Positions 30,124-40,184 of a stretch of DNA of 51,614 bases are shown piece by piece. A model generated the notes under the pieces. The model did not search any database, was not told the DNA's origin, and saw nothing but the letters and a program-made list of their open reading frames with translations. This DNA is from Anaerolinea thermolimosa (GTDB taxonomy: Bacteria > Chloroflexota > Anaerolineae > Anaerolineales > Anaerolineaceae). Every line of letters starts with the position of its first letter. Position 1 is the first letter of the stretch. The position numbers and the translations under genes were made by a program. The stretch spans positions 1 through 51,614 of the forward strand of contig NZ_DF967968.1 of assembly GCF_001050195.2 (NCBI RefSeq), read 5' to 3'.

Positions 30124-31356
30124 ATGGATCAGAATGACACCCAGCTCGAGCAGGGAAAGGCCGCCGAAACCCCTGAGAACAACGCCGAGAATCACAACAG
30201 TATGGCATCCTTGCTGGAGAAGGAAGGCCTGGGGATGGACTTCCCCCAAGCAGGGGAAATCCGCACAGGCGTTATTGCAAGCATCAGCCCCGGTCAGATT
30301 CTGGTAAGTGTGGGCACCAAATCGGAAGGGGTCATCAGCGGGCGGGAACTGGAAAGCATCCCCCCCGAAGAACTGGCTGAATTGAAGGTCAACCAGGAAA
30401 TCCCGGTTTACATCATTAACCCTGAAGATCAGAATGGCAACCTGGTGCTCTCCTACACGCGGGCGCGTGAAGCCGTCAGCTGGCAGGAGATCGAACACCT
30501 GCTTCAGAGCAAGGAAGTCATTCACAGCAAAATCGTGGGCTACAACAAGGGAGGGCTGATCGTGCCGGTCAAGGGCCTGCGCGGTTTTGTGCCCGCCTCT
30601 CAGGTAAGCCTCTCACGCCGCGCGGGCATGTCGGGCGAGACGCCCGATCAGCGCTGGAGCCGCATGGTTGGCGAAGAGATCGATGTATGCGTGATCGAGG
30701 TCGACCGCGAACGCCGCCGGCTGATCCTCAGCGAACGCGCCGCCAGCAGTGAAACCCGCGAGTCGCTCAAGGAAAGAGTCATCGAAGAACTGACCGAAGG
30801 TGAAGTGCGCACCGGGCGCGTGACCAGCCTGGCCGATTTTGGGGCCTTTGTCAACATCAACGGTGCAGACGGCCTGGTACACCTCTCCGAAATCTCCTGG
30901 GAGCGCATTAACCACCCCAGCGAAGTACTCAAGGTGGGGCAGGAAGTCAAAGTCAAGGTCATCAGCATTGACCGCGAGAAAAAGCGCATCGGCCTTTCCA
31001 TCCGGCAGCTGCAGGATGACCCGTGGACTCAGCACACCGCAAAATACCAGGAAGGCATGCTGGTGCAGGCTCAGATTACCCGCCTGACCAAATTCGGGGC
31101 ATTTGCCCGCCTGGAACCCGACCTGGAAGGCCTCATCCACATCTCCGAAATCAGCGAGCGGCGTATTGAGCACCCCAAGGAAGTCCTCAAAGAGGGCGAC
31201 ACGGTGACCCTGCGCATCATCAAGATCGACCCGGTCAATCATCGCATTGGCCTCAGCCTGCGACGGGTAGATTCTCAGGCCTACGCCGAACTCGACTGGC
31301 AATCGCTGGAAGAAGTGATGGACGAACTCGGCGAAGACGACGAAACTTCAGCCTGA
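30124..31356 (+). CDS. Four-S1-domain protein (bS1-like), mirror copy
   Basis: Identical copy of the 410-residue S1 protein at 20259-21491, starting at the ATG downstream of the promoter; four S1 repeats and an acidic tail. Confidence 0.86.
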   Translation: MDQNDTQLEQGKAAETPENNAENHNSMASLLEKEGLGMDFPQAGEIRTGVIASISPGQILVSVGTKSEGVISGRELESIPPEELAELKVNQEIPVYIINPEDQNGNLVLSYTRAREAVSWQEIEHLLQSKEVIHSKIVGYNKGGLIVPVKGLRGFVPASQVSLSRRAGMSGETPDQRWSRMVGEEIDVCVIEVDRERRRLILSERAASSETRESLKERVIEELTEGEVRTGRVTSLADFGAFVNINGADGLVHLSEISWERINHPSEVLKVGQEVKVKVISIDREKKRIGLSIRQLQDDPWTQHTAKYQEGMLVQAQITRLTKFGAFARLEPDLEGLIHISEISERRIEHPKEVLKEGDTVTLRIIKIDPVNHRIGLSLRRVDSQAYAELDWQSLEEVMDELGEDDETSA

Positions 31357-31373
31357 TTTTTTCATCGACCCAT

Positions 31374-31403
31374 GAGCGCACCGGCGCCGGTGCGCTCTTT
31401 TTT
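31374..31403 (+). terminator. Intrinsic terminator after S1 gene, mirror copy
   Basis: 24-bp loop-free palindrome followed by six Ts (31398-31403), mirror of 20212-20241. Confidence 0.88.
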
Positions 31404-31420
31404 CTCCCGATCTTTCCTCC

Positions 31421-32557
31421 ATGTCCTTTCCTGTGATCGACGCGCACGAAGACCTGGCCTACAACGCCCTGACCTTTGGGCGCGATTACCTGCAATCGGC
31501 GATAGAAACCCGCCGCCGCGAGCAGGATTCGGCGATCCCTCAGCGCAACGGGCATTGTATGCTCGGCTGGCCCGAATACCAGCAGGGGCAGGTGGCCCTG
31601 GTCATTGCCACGCTCTTCATCGCCGCCCACGGCACCGTCGACGACTGGGAAAGCCAGACTTATCGCTCCAGCGCCGAAGCGCGTCTCCTCTGGGAAAAAC
31701 AGATCGCCTACTATCAGCGCCTCTGTGGAGATTTTCCCGACCGCTTCCGCTGGGTCTGCGACCGGCAAACCCTGCGTGAACACTTCGCCCGCTGGAAGAC
31801 CCAGCCAGCCACCCTCCCCGATGAGAACACCGCCAGCAGTGATGGCTGGGGACGCACCCACCCGGTAGGGCTGACCCTGCTCATGGAAAACGCCGAAGGC
31901 CTGCACACCCCCGCCGAACTGGAAGAGTGGCGTGAACGGGGGGTGCGGCTGGTGGGGCCAGTCTGGGCACCCCATGGGGAACGCTTCTGTGGGGGGAGTC
32001 AGTCGCGCGCGGGGTTCACCCGCGAAGGCTACGAACTGCTGGAAGTCATGGCCGGTCTGGGGCTGATTCTGGACATCTCGCACATGAACGAACGTTCCGC
32101 CCTTCAGGCGCTGGACCGCTACGAAGGTCCGGTAGCGGCCACCCACGCCAACTGCCGCGCCCTTCTGCGCGTTTCTGATAACGAACGTCACTTCAGCGAC
32201 CGGGTCATCCGCCAGCTCATCGAGCGTGACGGTGTGATGGGTGTTTCACCCTTTGCGCGCTGGTTGCGCCCGGGCTGGTCTCCCTCGGACGACCCAGCAC
32301 AGACCACTTTCTCTCACCTGGTGGCGCACATCGACCACGTCTGCCAGATTGCCGGTGACGCCCGCCACGTGGGCCTGGGCACCGACTTTGATGGCGGCTG
32401 GGGGTGGCCTGCCGTTCCTCAGGGCATGAACACCATTGCCGACCTGCAAAAACTTCCCGCCTGCCTTGCAGAGGCAGGGTATGCCACCGAGGATATCGCC
32501 GCTGTGATGGGAGAGAACTGGGCTCATTTCCTCGAAAGGAACCTGGCAGAGACATGA
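31421..32557 (+). CDS. M19 membrane dipeptidase, mirror copy
   Basis: Identical copy of the 378-residue zinc dipeptidase at 19058-20194 (His9/Asp11 zinc motif); first gene of the mirrored three-gene operon. Confidence 0.88.
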   Translation: MSFPVIDAHEDLAYNALTFGRDYLQSAIETRRREQDSAIPQRNGHCMLGWPEYQQGQVALVIATLFIAAHGTVDDWESQTYRSSAEARLLWEKQIAYYQRLCGDFPDRFRWVCDRQTLREHFARWKTQPATLPDENTASSDGWGRTHPVGLTLLMENAEGLHTPAELEEWRERGVRLVGPVWAPHGERFCGGSQSRAGFTREGYELLEVMAGLGLILDISHMNERSALQALDRYEGPVAATHANCRALLRVSDNERHFSDRVIRQLIERDGVMGVSPFARWLRPGWSPSDDPAQTTFSHLVAHIDHVCQIAGDARHVGLGTDFDGGWGWPAVPQGMNTIADLQKLPACLAEAGYATEDIAAVMGENWAHFLERNLAET

Positions 32558-33054
32558 CCGCCCCCCTGCCCAACCGGGCCGCAGAGCCATTGACTTCTCA
32601 GCCTCAGGAATCGCCCACCCGACCGTTACGCTTCTGGCGGCGGCGGATGCGCACAGGGCTGGCGGTTACCCTGGTGGGGTTTCTGATTTTCCTGCTGGGG
32701 GCAAGGCCCGGGCTGTTCGGTGTAGACCGCAGTCCGGTGATCGGCTTTGTGCAGATCGCCGTGTTTTTGGTCGGGCTGGCGATCATCTGCGTGGGCGGGT
32801 ACATCAGCCTGCGCTCTTTATGGAAAGAACACCCCCTCAGCATCGCCGCGGATGTTGGTCAGCGTCTGGTTGCCACGGGCTACGTCATCGCCGTGTTTAC
32901 CGGCATGGCCGATATCTTCGGCATGGGCAGCCACCCCCTGCCGGGCATTCCCTATTTTGGCGAATGGCAGGCGCGGGGGGTGGAGCTGGGAATGGGAGTT
33001 ATCGCGGTAGGATTTCTCATGATGCTGCCCCCCGGGCGGCGAGATTCAACCTGA
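32554..33054 (+). CDS. Small integral membrane protein, mirror copy
   Basis: Identical copy of the 166-residue, roughly four-helix membrane protein at 18561-19061, overlapping the dipeptidase stop by 4 nt. Confidence 0.72.
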   Translation: MTAPLPNRAAEPLTSQPQESPTRPLRFWRRRMRTGLAVTLVGFLIFLLGARPGLFGVDRSPVIGFVQIAVFLVGLAIICVGGYISLRSLWKEHPLSIAADVGQRLVATGYVIAVFTGMADIFGMGSHPLPGIPYFGEWQARGVELGMGVIAVGFLMMLPPGRRDST

Positions 33055-33075
33055 TCTTCTTCGGAGAGGAAAACC

Positions 33076-33879
33076 ATGCTCGCAGAACTGGTACGATTGA
33101 CCACAAGTGACGGACTGAAGCACTTCGGTGCCATTTACCCCGCCAGAGGCGACCACCCTTCAACCCTGGGGGTGGTCATCGTCCACGGCATGACCGGCAG
33201 CTTCATCGGCGAGATCGAGAGCGCCCTCCCTCCCCTGCTGGCCGAAGCCGGATACACCACCCTGGTTTTCAACAACCGCGGCACGGGGCTGCTGGGTGCG
33301 GCCACCGAAAAATTCGCCGATTGCATCGCCGATATCCGCGCGGCGCTCGACCTGATGGAAGCGCGCGGGTTCTCGCGGGTGGCACTCTTCGGCCACAGCA
33401 AAGCCGGGGCTAAAGTTGCCTATTACATGGCCCAGACCGGAGACCCCCGCGTGGTTGGCCTGAGTGTGCTATCGCCAGTCACCAACATTCACGACATTCC
33501 CCGCCATTTTGCCCATCAGTTCGGCAAACGCAACCCCGAGGGCTGGCTGCAACGCGTCCAGAAGCTCGCCGCCAGGGGTAAAGGGAACACCCTCTTTGCC
33601 GACCGCAACTGGCCTTACCTCATGTCTGCCGGGACTGCCGCCGAGCATCTCTCGCTCCAGGGCGACGATACCCTCGAAAACCTCGCCCGCCTGCACCTGC
33701 CCATTCTGGCGGCCTGCGGTTCGCTGGAGCTGGACTGGTGCCAGGTGGTGGCCAGGCTGCGCTCATCGCCCCCGGCCGGGTACCGGGTTGAAGTGGTGGA
33801 AGGCGCCGACCATGTCTATACCGGCCGCGAACAGGCCCTGGCAGACCTGATGGTGGCATGGATGAAAACCCTGGGGTAA
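33076..33879 (+). CDS. Alpha/beta hydrolase, mirror copy
   Basis: Identical copy of the 267-residue serine hydrolase at 17736-18539 (GHSKAG nucleophile elbow, His246). Confidence 0.82.
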   Translation: MLAELVRLTTSDGLKHFGAIYPARGDHPSTLGVVIVHGMTGSFIGEIESALPPLLAEAGYTTLVFNNRGTGLLGAATEKFADCIADIRAALDLMEARGFSRVALFGHSKAGAKVAYYMAQTGDPRVVGLSVLSPVTNIHDIPRHFAHQFGKRNPEGWLQRVQKLAARGKGNTLFADRNWPYLMSAGTAAEHLSLQGDDTLENLARLHLPILAACGSLELDWCQVVARLRSSPPAGYRVEVVEGADHVYTGREQALADLMVAWMKTLG

Positions 33880-33884
33880 ACCTC

Positions 33885-35309
33885 TCACCCGATTAACGGC
33901 TGGAGCAACCCCATCACCTGGAGCATCTCCAGATTGTGTTCAAATTTAAACTCCGGCAGGCCGAGCCGGGCGGCACGCTCGCGTTCGGCCTGCTCCAGGC
34001 GGAGCAGGTCGGCGCGGGTTACCAGGGGTTTTCCCAGGGCGCTTAACCGCGCGCGAATGGCATCTACTGAAGCCTTCCCCGGGGGCAGGGTGGCCAGATA
34101 ATCCAGCAGGGCGTGCGCACCATTGACGCCGTCTTTCCGCGCCAGCCCTACCACACCGGTGCTGGCTTTTCGCGCCCATCCCACCACAAACACATCCTCG
34201 ATGACCTTACCTGCCACGGGATCGTAAACCTCGTAGCTCATCCCATCTTTGGGAAAACGCGGTTGAGGGTTCTTATAGAACTCGTTGCCTTCAACCGGCA
34301 GTCCCAGGCTCGAATCCACCCGATCTCCGATGGCGAAAATCACCGTGTCTACTTCCAGCGTATGATAAAGCCCCATGCCGTGGGCCACGGTTTCGCCGCT
34401 GGATGTACGCACCAGCATGGTCTGTTCCAACTCCAGCCCGCACACCCGCCCCTGGGCATCGCCCAGAACGCGCACGGGAGAGGCTAAAAATTGAATGCGG
34501 AAGGCGGGAGAACCCGCAGCCGGGGGCTTTTTTTCTAACAGCGAGGCAATCATCTCATGCATGGTGTTCGGATCTTGCCCCAGCTGAACCATCTGCGGGG
34601 TCACGCGTTGAAGTTCCATCTGCACGGCAGCCACATCGAGGTAACCGATGATCGACTCCAGCTCCTTCCGGTCGAACTTCACTTCTCCGGGGCCGCGCCG
34701 GGCAATGGCAATCACTTCATCCACTTTCTTTTCTTCCAGCAACCAGTGGGCAATATCGATCATCACATTGCCCACCCCCACCACAGCAACCCGCCGCCCG
34801 ATGGCAAACTCCATATCCACGTAAGGGGGAAGGCGGTTGTAATGATACACAATGTCCTTAGCGTGGTAGACCCCCTTTAAATCCTCGCCAGGGATACCCG
34901 CCCACTTGGTAGCCTGCGCTCCCACTGCTACCAGTAAGGCCTGAAAGCCCATCCCCCGGAGATCGTCGAGGGTGAGGTCGCCATGTTCCCCGATCACCAG
35001 GTTGCCGTAATATTCCACCCCCGGGGTATCGAGGATTTGTCGGAACTGGGCACGCAACCCCTCTTTCATGCGCGTCTTTCCGGGGTAAATGCCGTATTCG
35101 GCCAACCCGCCGGGCTTGATATCGCGATTGAACACGAACACATGAACCCCATGGAGCGCCAGCTCGCGCGCCGCAAAAAGCCCCGCCGGGCCGGCTCCGA
35201 TGACGGCAACCACGGGCTGGGGGGCAACCGCAGAAGAAGATGGAACAACGGGTGTCTCGGCCTGAGGTTGAGGTGCAGCTGGCAGGGTTGATGGCTGATT
35301 GGCTTCCAT
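33885..35309 (-). CDS. FAD-dependent NAD(P) oxidoreductase, mirror copy
   Basis: Identical copy of the 474-residue ferredoxin reductase/GltD-like flavoprotein at 16306-17730, with VIGAGPAG and the same GGAGG-supported ATG. Confidence 0.82.
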   Translation of the reverse strand: MEANQPSTLPAAPQPQAETPVVPSSSAVAPQPVVAVIGAGPAGLFAARELALHGVHVFVFNRDIKPGGLAEYGIYPGKTRMKEGLRAQFRQILDTPGVEYYGNLVIGEHGDLTLDDLRGMGFQALLVAVGAQATKWAGIPGEDLKGVYHAKDIVYHYNRLPPYVDMEFAIGRRVAVVGVGNVMIDIAHWLLEEKKVDEVIAIARRGPGEVKFDRKELESIIGYLDVAAVQMELQRVTPQMVQLGQDPNTMHEMIASLLEKKPPAAGSPAFRIQFLASPVRVLGDAQGRVCGLELEQTMLVRTSSGETVAHGMGLYHTLEVDTVIFAIGDRVDSSLGLPVEGNEFYKNPQPRFPKDGMSYEVYDPVAGKVIEDVFVVGWARKASTGVVGLARKDGVNGAHALLDYLATLPPGKASVDAIRARLSALGKPLVTRADLLRLEQAERERAARLGLPEFKFEHNLEMLQVMGLLQPLIG

Positions 35310-35355
35310 GTTAACCTCCGCGTGATGATCGTGCAAAATGGCACATAATGTGGTT

Positions 35356-35361
35356 ATTATA
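35356..35361 (-). promoter_or_regulatory. -10 element of FAD oxidoreductase gene, mirror copy
   Basis: TATAAT on the minus strand, mirror of 16254-16259, with the same overlapping inverted repeats. Confidence 0.48.
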
Positions 35362-35398
35362 CCCTTTTTTATGTTTTTCCTTTTTTATAAAGTCATGC

Positions 35399-35404
35399 TA
35401 TAAA
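35399..35404 (+). promoter_or_regulatory. -10-like element of M16 operon, mirror copy
   Basis: TATAAA ending 6 bp before the ATG at 35411, mirror of 16211-16216; predicts a leaderless message. Confidence 0.43.
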
Positions 35405-35410
35405 TACCCC

Positions 35411-36133
35411 ATGGAAGAACCTCTCCCTCCCGCGACTCATGCCATGGGAAACCCCTCCCCTCCGCGCCCGCCGGGGCGCGGTGAGCCCCTGCGACTGCGC
35501 CGGATTTCTCCCCGCCGCGGCTGGAAGTTTGCCCCTGCCTTCTGGACAACCGCAAGCGTGATTTCTCTGGCGGTGAACCTCATCCTGCTGGCTGTGTTGC
35601 TTTCACTTGGGCGGCAACTCTTTGCCATTAAAAAGGTGGTGGAACAACAGGTGCTGGGCGGGCTGTACCAGAATTTTATCTGGATGGATCAGGCTCACAT
35701 CAAGACCACCATCCCCGTCAGCACCCAGGTGAAGGCTCAATTCGACCTGCCTCTCAACACCCACACGGTGGTGGTGCTCACCGAAGATACCACCCTGGCC
35801 AATGCACGGGTGGCTCGCCTCACCACCGGCGGGCTTTCCATCGAAAATGCCCCGGCAACAATCGTTTTACCCGCCGGAACCCGCCTGCCGGTGGCACTCG
35901 ATCTCATCGTGCCGGTCGATCAAATGATCCCGGTGCAACTCAACGTGGAGGTGGATATTCCTCTCAACCAGACCGAATTGCACCAGCCTTTCGTTGGGTT
36001 ACAGGAAGTGGTGCGCCCCTACTACCGCTTGATGAAAGAACTCCCCGATACCTGGGGAGAGGCGTTATGTGGCCCTCACCCCTCGGTGCTTTGCGCCTGG
36101 GCATTTCGATACACTCCGGATGACACCCCATGA
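35411..36133 (+). CDS. Single-pass membrane protein of M16 operon, mirror copy
   Basis: Identical copy of the 240-residue protein at 15482-16204: Pro/Arg-rich cytoplasmic tail, one membrane helix, beta-rich outer part of unknown function. Confidence 0.68.
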   Translation: MEEPLPPATHAMGNPSPPRPPGRGEPLRLRRISPRRGWKFAPAFWTTASVISLAVNLILLAVLLSLGRQLFAIKKVVEQQVLGGLYQNFIWMDQAHIKTTIPVSTQVKAQFDLPLNTHTVVVLTEDTTLANARVARLTTGGLSIENAPATIVLPAGTRLPVALDLIVPVDQMIPVQLNVEVDIPLNQTELHQPFVGLQEVVRPYYRLMKELPDTWGEALCGPHPSVLCAWAFRYTPDDTP

Positions 36134-37437
36134 GCGATCCCACCCTGAAAGTACAACTTTCTAACGGGCTTACTGTCCACCTCAAAGAAATTCATACCGC
36201 CCCTTTGATCAGCCACTGGATCTGGTATCGGGTGGGGTCACGGGATGAGCCAGCCGGTCTGACGGGCGTCTCTCACTGGGTGGAGCACATGCAGTTTAAG
36301 GGCACCCCACGCTACCCCGCCACCGTCCTCGACCGCGCCATCTCCCGGGAAGGCGGCATGTGGAACGCCTTCACCTACCTCGACTGGACGACTTATTTCG
36401 AGACTCTCCCCGCCGATAAAATCTCTCTGGCATTGGAACTGGAGGCCGACCGCATGGTCAACAGTCTCTTCGACCCGGAAGAGGTGGAATCGGAGCGGAC
36501 AGTCATTCTGGCCGAACGCGAAGGCCACGAAAATGAACCCCTCTTCCGCCTGGGCGAGGCTGTGCAGACGGCCTCTTTTCGGGTGCACCCGTATCGCCAT
36601 GAAATCATCGGCGATAAAGAAGACCTTCGGCGCATGACGCGCGACGATCTTTACCGGCACTACCGCACCTACTACAACCCCAACAATGCACTCATCGCTA
36701 TGGCGGGCGACTTTGAGGCCGAAGCCATGCTCCAACGCCTGCAGGAATTGTACGCGCCGCTCTCAGCGGTGCCCCTGCCCGAACGGGTAGCCGCGGCATG
36801 TGTGGAACCGCCCCCGCAGGGCGAGCAACAGCTTGAAGTGACCGGCCCCGGCCAGACCACCTATATTCAGATTTCTTACCGTTCGCCCGCTGCCGCCCAC
36901 CCCGATTTTGCCACCTTCACTATTATCGACAGCCTCCTCACCGGCCCCTCCAGCCTGAACATGTTTGGAGGTGGGGGCATCTCCAATAAGACCAGCCGCC
37001 TTTACCGCGCCCTGGTGGACCGCGAGCTGGCCGTCTCGGTTGGGGGAAGCCTTCAGGCCACGCTCGATCCCTTCCTTTATGATACCATCATCACCGTCCA
37101 TCCCCAGCGAACCCCACAGGAAACCCTTGCCGCCTACGACGCACAAATCCGGCGTCTTCAGGAAGAATGGGTCAGCAGTGACGAAATTGCCCGCGCCATT
37201 AAACAGGCCCGTGCCCTCTTTGCCTACGGGAGCGAAAACATCACCAACCAGGCCTTCTGGCTGGGATATGCAGAAATGTTTGCCTCGTACGACTGGTTCA
37301 CCGGTTATCTGGAAAATCTCAGCCGTGTGACCCCGGACGAGATCATGCGGGTGGCCCAGACGGCCTTCCTGGCGCAAAACCGTGTGGTGGGGGTCTACCT
37401 GCCAGATCGCTCCGATGGAGGGGGGAAAGAACCATGA
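36130..37437 (+). CDS. M16 zinc metallopeptidase, catalytic subunit, mirror copy
   Basis: Identical copy of the 435-residue peptidase at 14178-15485 with HWVEH (49-53) and Glu129; 4-nt overlaps on both sides. Confidence 0.9.
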   Translation: MSDPTLKVQLSNGLTVHLKEIHTAPLISHWIWYRVGSRDEPAGLTGVSHWVEHMQFKGTPRYPATVLDRAISREGGMWNAFTYLDWTTYFETLPADKISLALELEADRMVNSLFDPEEVESERTVILAEREGHENEPLFRLGEAVQTASFRVHPYRHEIIGDKEDLRRMTRDDLYRHYRTYYNPNNALIAMAGDFEAEAMLQRLQELYAPLSAVPLPERVAAACVEPPPQGEQQLEVTGPGQTTYIQISYRSPAAAHPDFATFTIIDSLLTGPSSLNMFGGGGISNKTSRLYRALVDRELAVSVGGSLQATLDPFLYDTIITVHPQRTPQETLAAYDAQIRRLQEEWVSSDEIARAIKQARALFAYGSENITNQAFWLGYAEMFASYDWFTGYLENLSRVTPDEIMRVAQTAFLAQNRVVGVYLPDRSDGGGKEP

Positions 37438-38720
37438 ACGATTCCAACTACTTCAGGCTGGTTCCCGGCCCGGATGACACCCTGCGCGAAACCCTCCCCA
37501 ATGGCATCACGGTGCTGGCGCGCCACAACCCCGAGAGCCTTTCGGTGGTGGTGAGCGGTTACCTTACCGCAGGCAGCCTTTTCGACCCACTCGACCGGCT
37601 GGGGCTGGCGCACTTTACGGCGCTTTCGCTGATGCGCGGCACCTGGCAACACGACTTTCAGGCCATTTACGACACCCTCGAATCGGCGGGGGCTTCGCTG
37701 GGATACGCGGCCAGTGTGCATCACGTGGGTTTTGGCGGGCGGGCTCTGGCCGAAGACCTGCCCCTGTTGCTCTCTCTGCTCGCCGAAACCCTGCGTTCAC
37801 CGGTCTTCCCGGCAGAGGAGATCGAACGCCTGCGCGCCCAGCTCCTCACCGGGCTGGCCATCCGCGACCAGGACACCGCCGACCGCGCCGAAATGGCCTT
37901 TGAGGAAATCATCTTCCCCGGTCACCCCTATGGCCGCCCCACCGATGGCACTCAGGAAAGCGTGGCGAACATTACCCGGGATGAGATCGAAGACTTTCAC
38001 CGCCGCTGTTATGGCCCAAACGGAATGGTGATCGTGGTGGTCGGCGCCGTTGAAGAGAAAGAGGCGCTGGACATGGTAGTCAATGCCCTGGGCGACTGGA
38101 AGCATCCTGCCCAGGCAACCCCTCCGCCCCTGCCCGAACTGCGCCCGCTGGAGAACCCCGTGCGCCGCCACATCTTCCTGCCGGGCAAGGTGCAGACCGA
38201 CCTGATCATGGGCTGCCTCGGGCCAGGGCGCACCTCTCCCGATTACCTCGCCGCCTCGCTGGGAAACGACATTCTGGGGCAATTCGGCATGATGGGACGC
38301 ATCGGCGAGGTGGTGCGCGAGCAGGAAGGCCTGGCCTACGACGCCAGTGCCAGTCTGAACGGCTGGATTGCCGGTGGCTCGTGGGAAATTTCTGCCGGAG
38401 TGCACCCCGAACACCTGGAACGCGCCATCGATCTGATTCTTAAAGAAGTGCGGCGCTTCATTGCTGAACCGGTCACCCCGGAAGAACTGGCCGACAGCCA
38501 GGCCAGTTACATCGGCAGGCTCCCCCTCACCCTCGAATCCAACGCCGGGGTAGCTCATGCCCTGCTCAAACTGGAGCGCTTTCAGCTGGGGCTGGACTAC
38601 TACCGCAAATACCCGGGCATGGTGAAGAGCGTCACCCCGGAGCAAATCCTGGAAGTGGCCCGGCGCTATCTGCAACCCGAGCACTTCGCCATCGTCAGCG
38701 CGGGGCCAGCGCTGGAGTGA
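37434..38720 (+). CDS. M16 non-catalytic partner, mirror copy
   Basis: Identical copy of the 428-residue inactive M16 homologue at 12895-14181, with HFTAL in place of the zinc motif. Confidence 0.86.
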   Translation: MNDSNYFRLVPGPDDTLRETLPNGITVLARHNPESLSVVVSGYLTAGSLFDPLDRLGLAHFTALSLMRGTWQHDFQAIYDTLESAGASLGYAASVHHVGFGGRALAEDLPLLLSLLAETLRSPVFPAEEIERLRAQLLTGLAIRDQDTADRAEMAFEEIIFPGHPYGRPTDGTQESVANITRDEIEDFHRRCYGPNGMVIVVVGAVEEKEALDMVVNALGDWKHPAQATPPPLPELRPLENPVRRHIFLPGKVQTDLIMGCLGPGRTSPDYLAASLGNDILGQFGMMGRIGEVVREQEGLAYDASASLNGWIAGGSWEISAGVHPEHLERAIDLILKEVRRFIAEPVTPEELADSQASYIGRLPLTLESNAGVAHALLKLERFQLGLDYYRKYPGMVKSVTPEQILEVARRYLQPEHFAIVSAGPALE

Positions 38721-38758
38721 AACCCTTGCCAAACCTCAGGCCATGGAAGCGAAAAATC

Positions 38759-38787
38759 TTTTCACCCGTCCCATTTTTTACTAGAAT
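38759..38787 (+). promoter_or_regulatory. acpS promoter, mirror copy
   Basis: TTTTCA (38759-38764), 17 bp, TAGAAT (38782-38787); the acpS ATG follows at 38797. Mirror of 12828-12856. Confidence 0.48.
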
Positions 38788-38796
38788 GGAATCGGC

Positions 38797-39183
38797 ATGA
38801 TTCTGCGCAGTGGTGTGGATATTGTGGAAATTCGGCGGCTGGATGAGGTCAACCCGGCCATCCGCGAACGCTTTATTCGCCGCGTGTTCACCGAGCGCGA
38901 GATCGAGCTGGCGGGTGGGTCTTCGGCCAGCCTGGCAGGACGCTTTGCCGCCAAAGAGGCGGTCTCGAAAGCCCTGGGGACGGGTATTGGCTATGTGCGC
39001 TGGCGTGAGATCGAAATTCAGCGGGGGCTGGCCGGTGAACCCCGCCTCGTCCTCCACGGACGGGCGCAAGAAGTGGCCCGTCACCTGGGGTTACAAACCT
39101 GGACGGTGAGTATCAGCCATGGCAGAGAGCACGCCGTGGCCATGGCAGTAGCCATTGGTGAGGAGGGTGATGGAATACAATGA
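38797..39183 (+). CDS. acpS: Holo-ACP synthase, mirror copy
   Basis: Identical copy of the 128-residue phosphopantetheinyl transferase at 12432-12818 (Asp8, Glu54, Lys58). Confidence 0.92.
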   Translation: MILRSGVDIVEIRRLDEVNPAIRERFIRRVFTEREIELAGGSSASLAGRFAAKEAVSKALGTGIGYVRWREIEIQRGLAGEPRLVLHGRAQEVARHLGLQTWTVSISHGREHAVAMAVAIGEEGDGIQ

Positions 39184-39806
39184 AAATCCTGGCCCTCAGC
39201 GACCACGAGCTTCCTAACCTTTACACCGCCTCCATTGCCGAGCGGTTTAAAGATGTGGACCTGGTCATTGGCTGCGGTGACATGGCCTATTACTACCTGG
39301 AATACATTCTCAGCATGCTGAACAAGCCGCTTTACTACGTCAACGGGAATCATGCCCCGCCGGTGGAATACGGCGAAGGCGGAGCGCGAGATCACCCCTG
39401 GGGCGGGATTAACCTTCACCGCCGGGTGATACGCGACCCGTCAACGGGTTTGATCCTGGCCGGCATCGAAGGATCGCTTAACTATAACAACGGCCCACGG
39501 CAATACACCCAGGAGGAAATGTGGTGGATGGTGCGCGGACTGATCCCTCGACTGATCATGAATCGCATCCGCTACGGGCGTTACCTGGATATTTTCGTCA
39601 GTCATGCTCCCCCATGGAAAATCAACGACGCCGACGATCTGCCCCATCGCGGGATCAAGGCCTTTGTCTGGCTGATCCAGACCTTTAAACCGACTTACCA
39701 TCTGCACGGTCATGTGCACATCTACCGGCAGGATATTCCGCGCATGAACCAGGTGGGCGATACGCGGGTAATCAACACCTGTGGTTATCAGATCATCGAA
39801 TGGTGA
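39180..39806 (+). CDS. Metallophosphoesterase, mirror copy
   Basis: Identical copy of the 208-residue calcineurin-like phosphoesterase at 11809-12435, with the shifted SDHE first motif and intact GNH and HGHVH. Confidence 0.82.
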   Translation: MKILALSDHELPNLYTASIAERFKDVDLVIGCGDMAYYYLEYILSMLNKPLYYVNGNHAPPVEYGEGGARDHPWGGINLHRRVIRDPSTGLILAGIEGSLNYNNGPRQYTQEEMWWMVRGLIPRLIMNRIRYGRYLDIFVSHAPPWKINDADDLPHRGIKAFVWLIQTFKPTYHLHGHVHIYRQDIPRMNQVGDTRVINTCGYQIIEW

Positions 39807-39824
39807 TTCTACCTTCATGGATTT

Positions 39825-39864
39825 AAAACCCTGGCGGGCGACGCATGGACACACGCCGCCCGCC
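39825..39864. terminator. Terminator-like hairpin, mirror copy
   Basis: GGCGGGCG/CGCCCGCC stem between convergent genes, mirror of 11751-11790. Confidence 0.43.
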
Positions 39865-39889
39865 GCACCACAACGAAGGAGGCACAATC

Positions 39890-40129
39890 TTACGTTGTCG
39901 TTGGCAATTCATTGACTCCCAGCCAGAGGTGATTGGGAAGCACCTGACGGCTGGGGCGTAACTCGATCCCATTGGCGGGTTTCACCTCATCCTGAATCAT
40001 GCTCGGGTGAACAAAACACAGGTTGGGGGCTGTCCCGTATTTTTTCTGGTAATAAGCCGCCGCCCGCATGACTTTGGTGGGCAGGTCAGTTCGGGGATCA
40101 TTATCGAACCACAGCATTCCAGTGCGCAT
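39890..40129 (-). CDS. Small protein of unknown function, mirror copy
   Basis: Identical copy of the 79-residue gene at 11486-11725, with the GGAGG ribosome-binding site. Confidence 0.68.
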   Translation of the reverse strand: MRTGMLWFDNDPRTDLPTKVMRAAAYYQKKYGTAPNLCFVHPSMIQDEVKPANGIELRPSRQVLPNHLWLGVNELPTTT

Positions 40130-40184
40130 GAAAACCTCCGTGTTACCGCTGCAAGAGCGGAGAATTGCAAGCTCCGTACCAGGC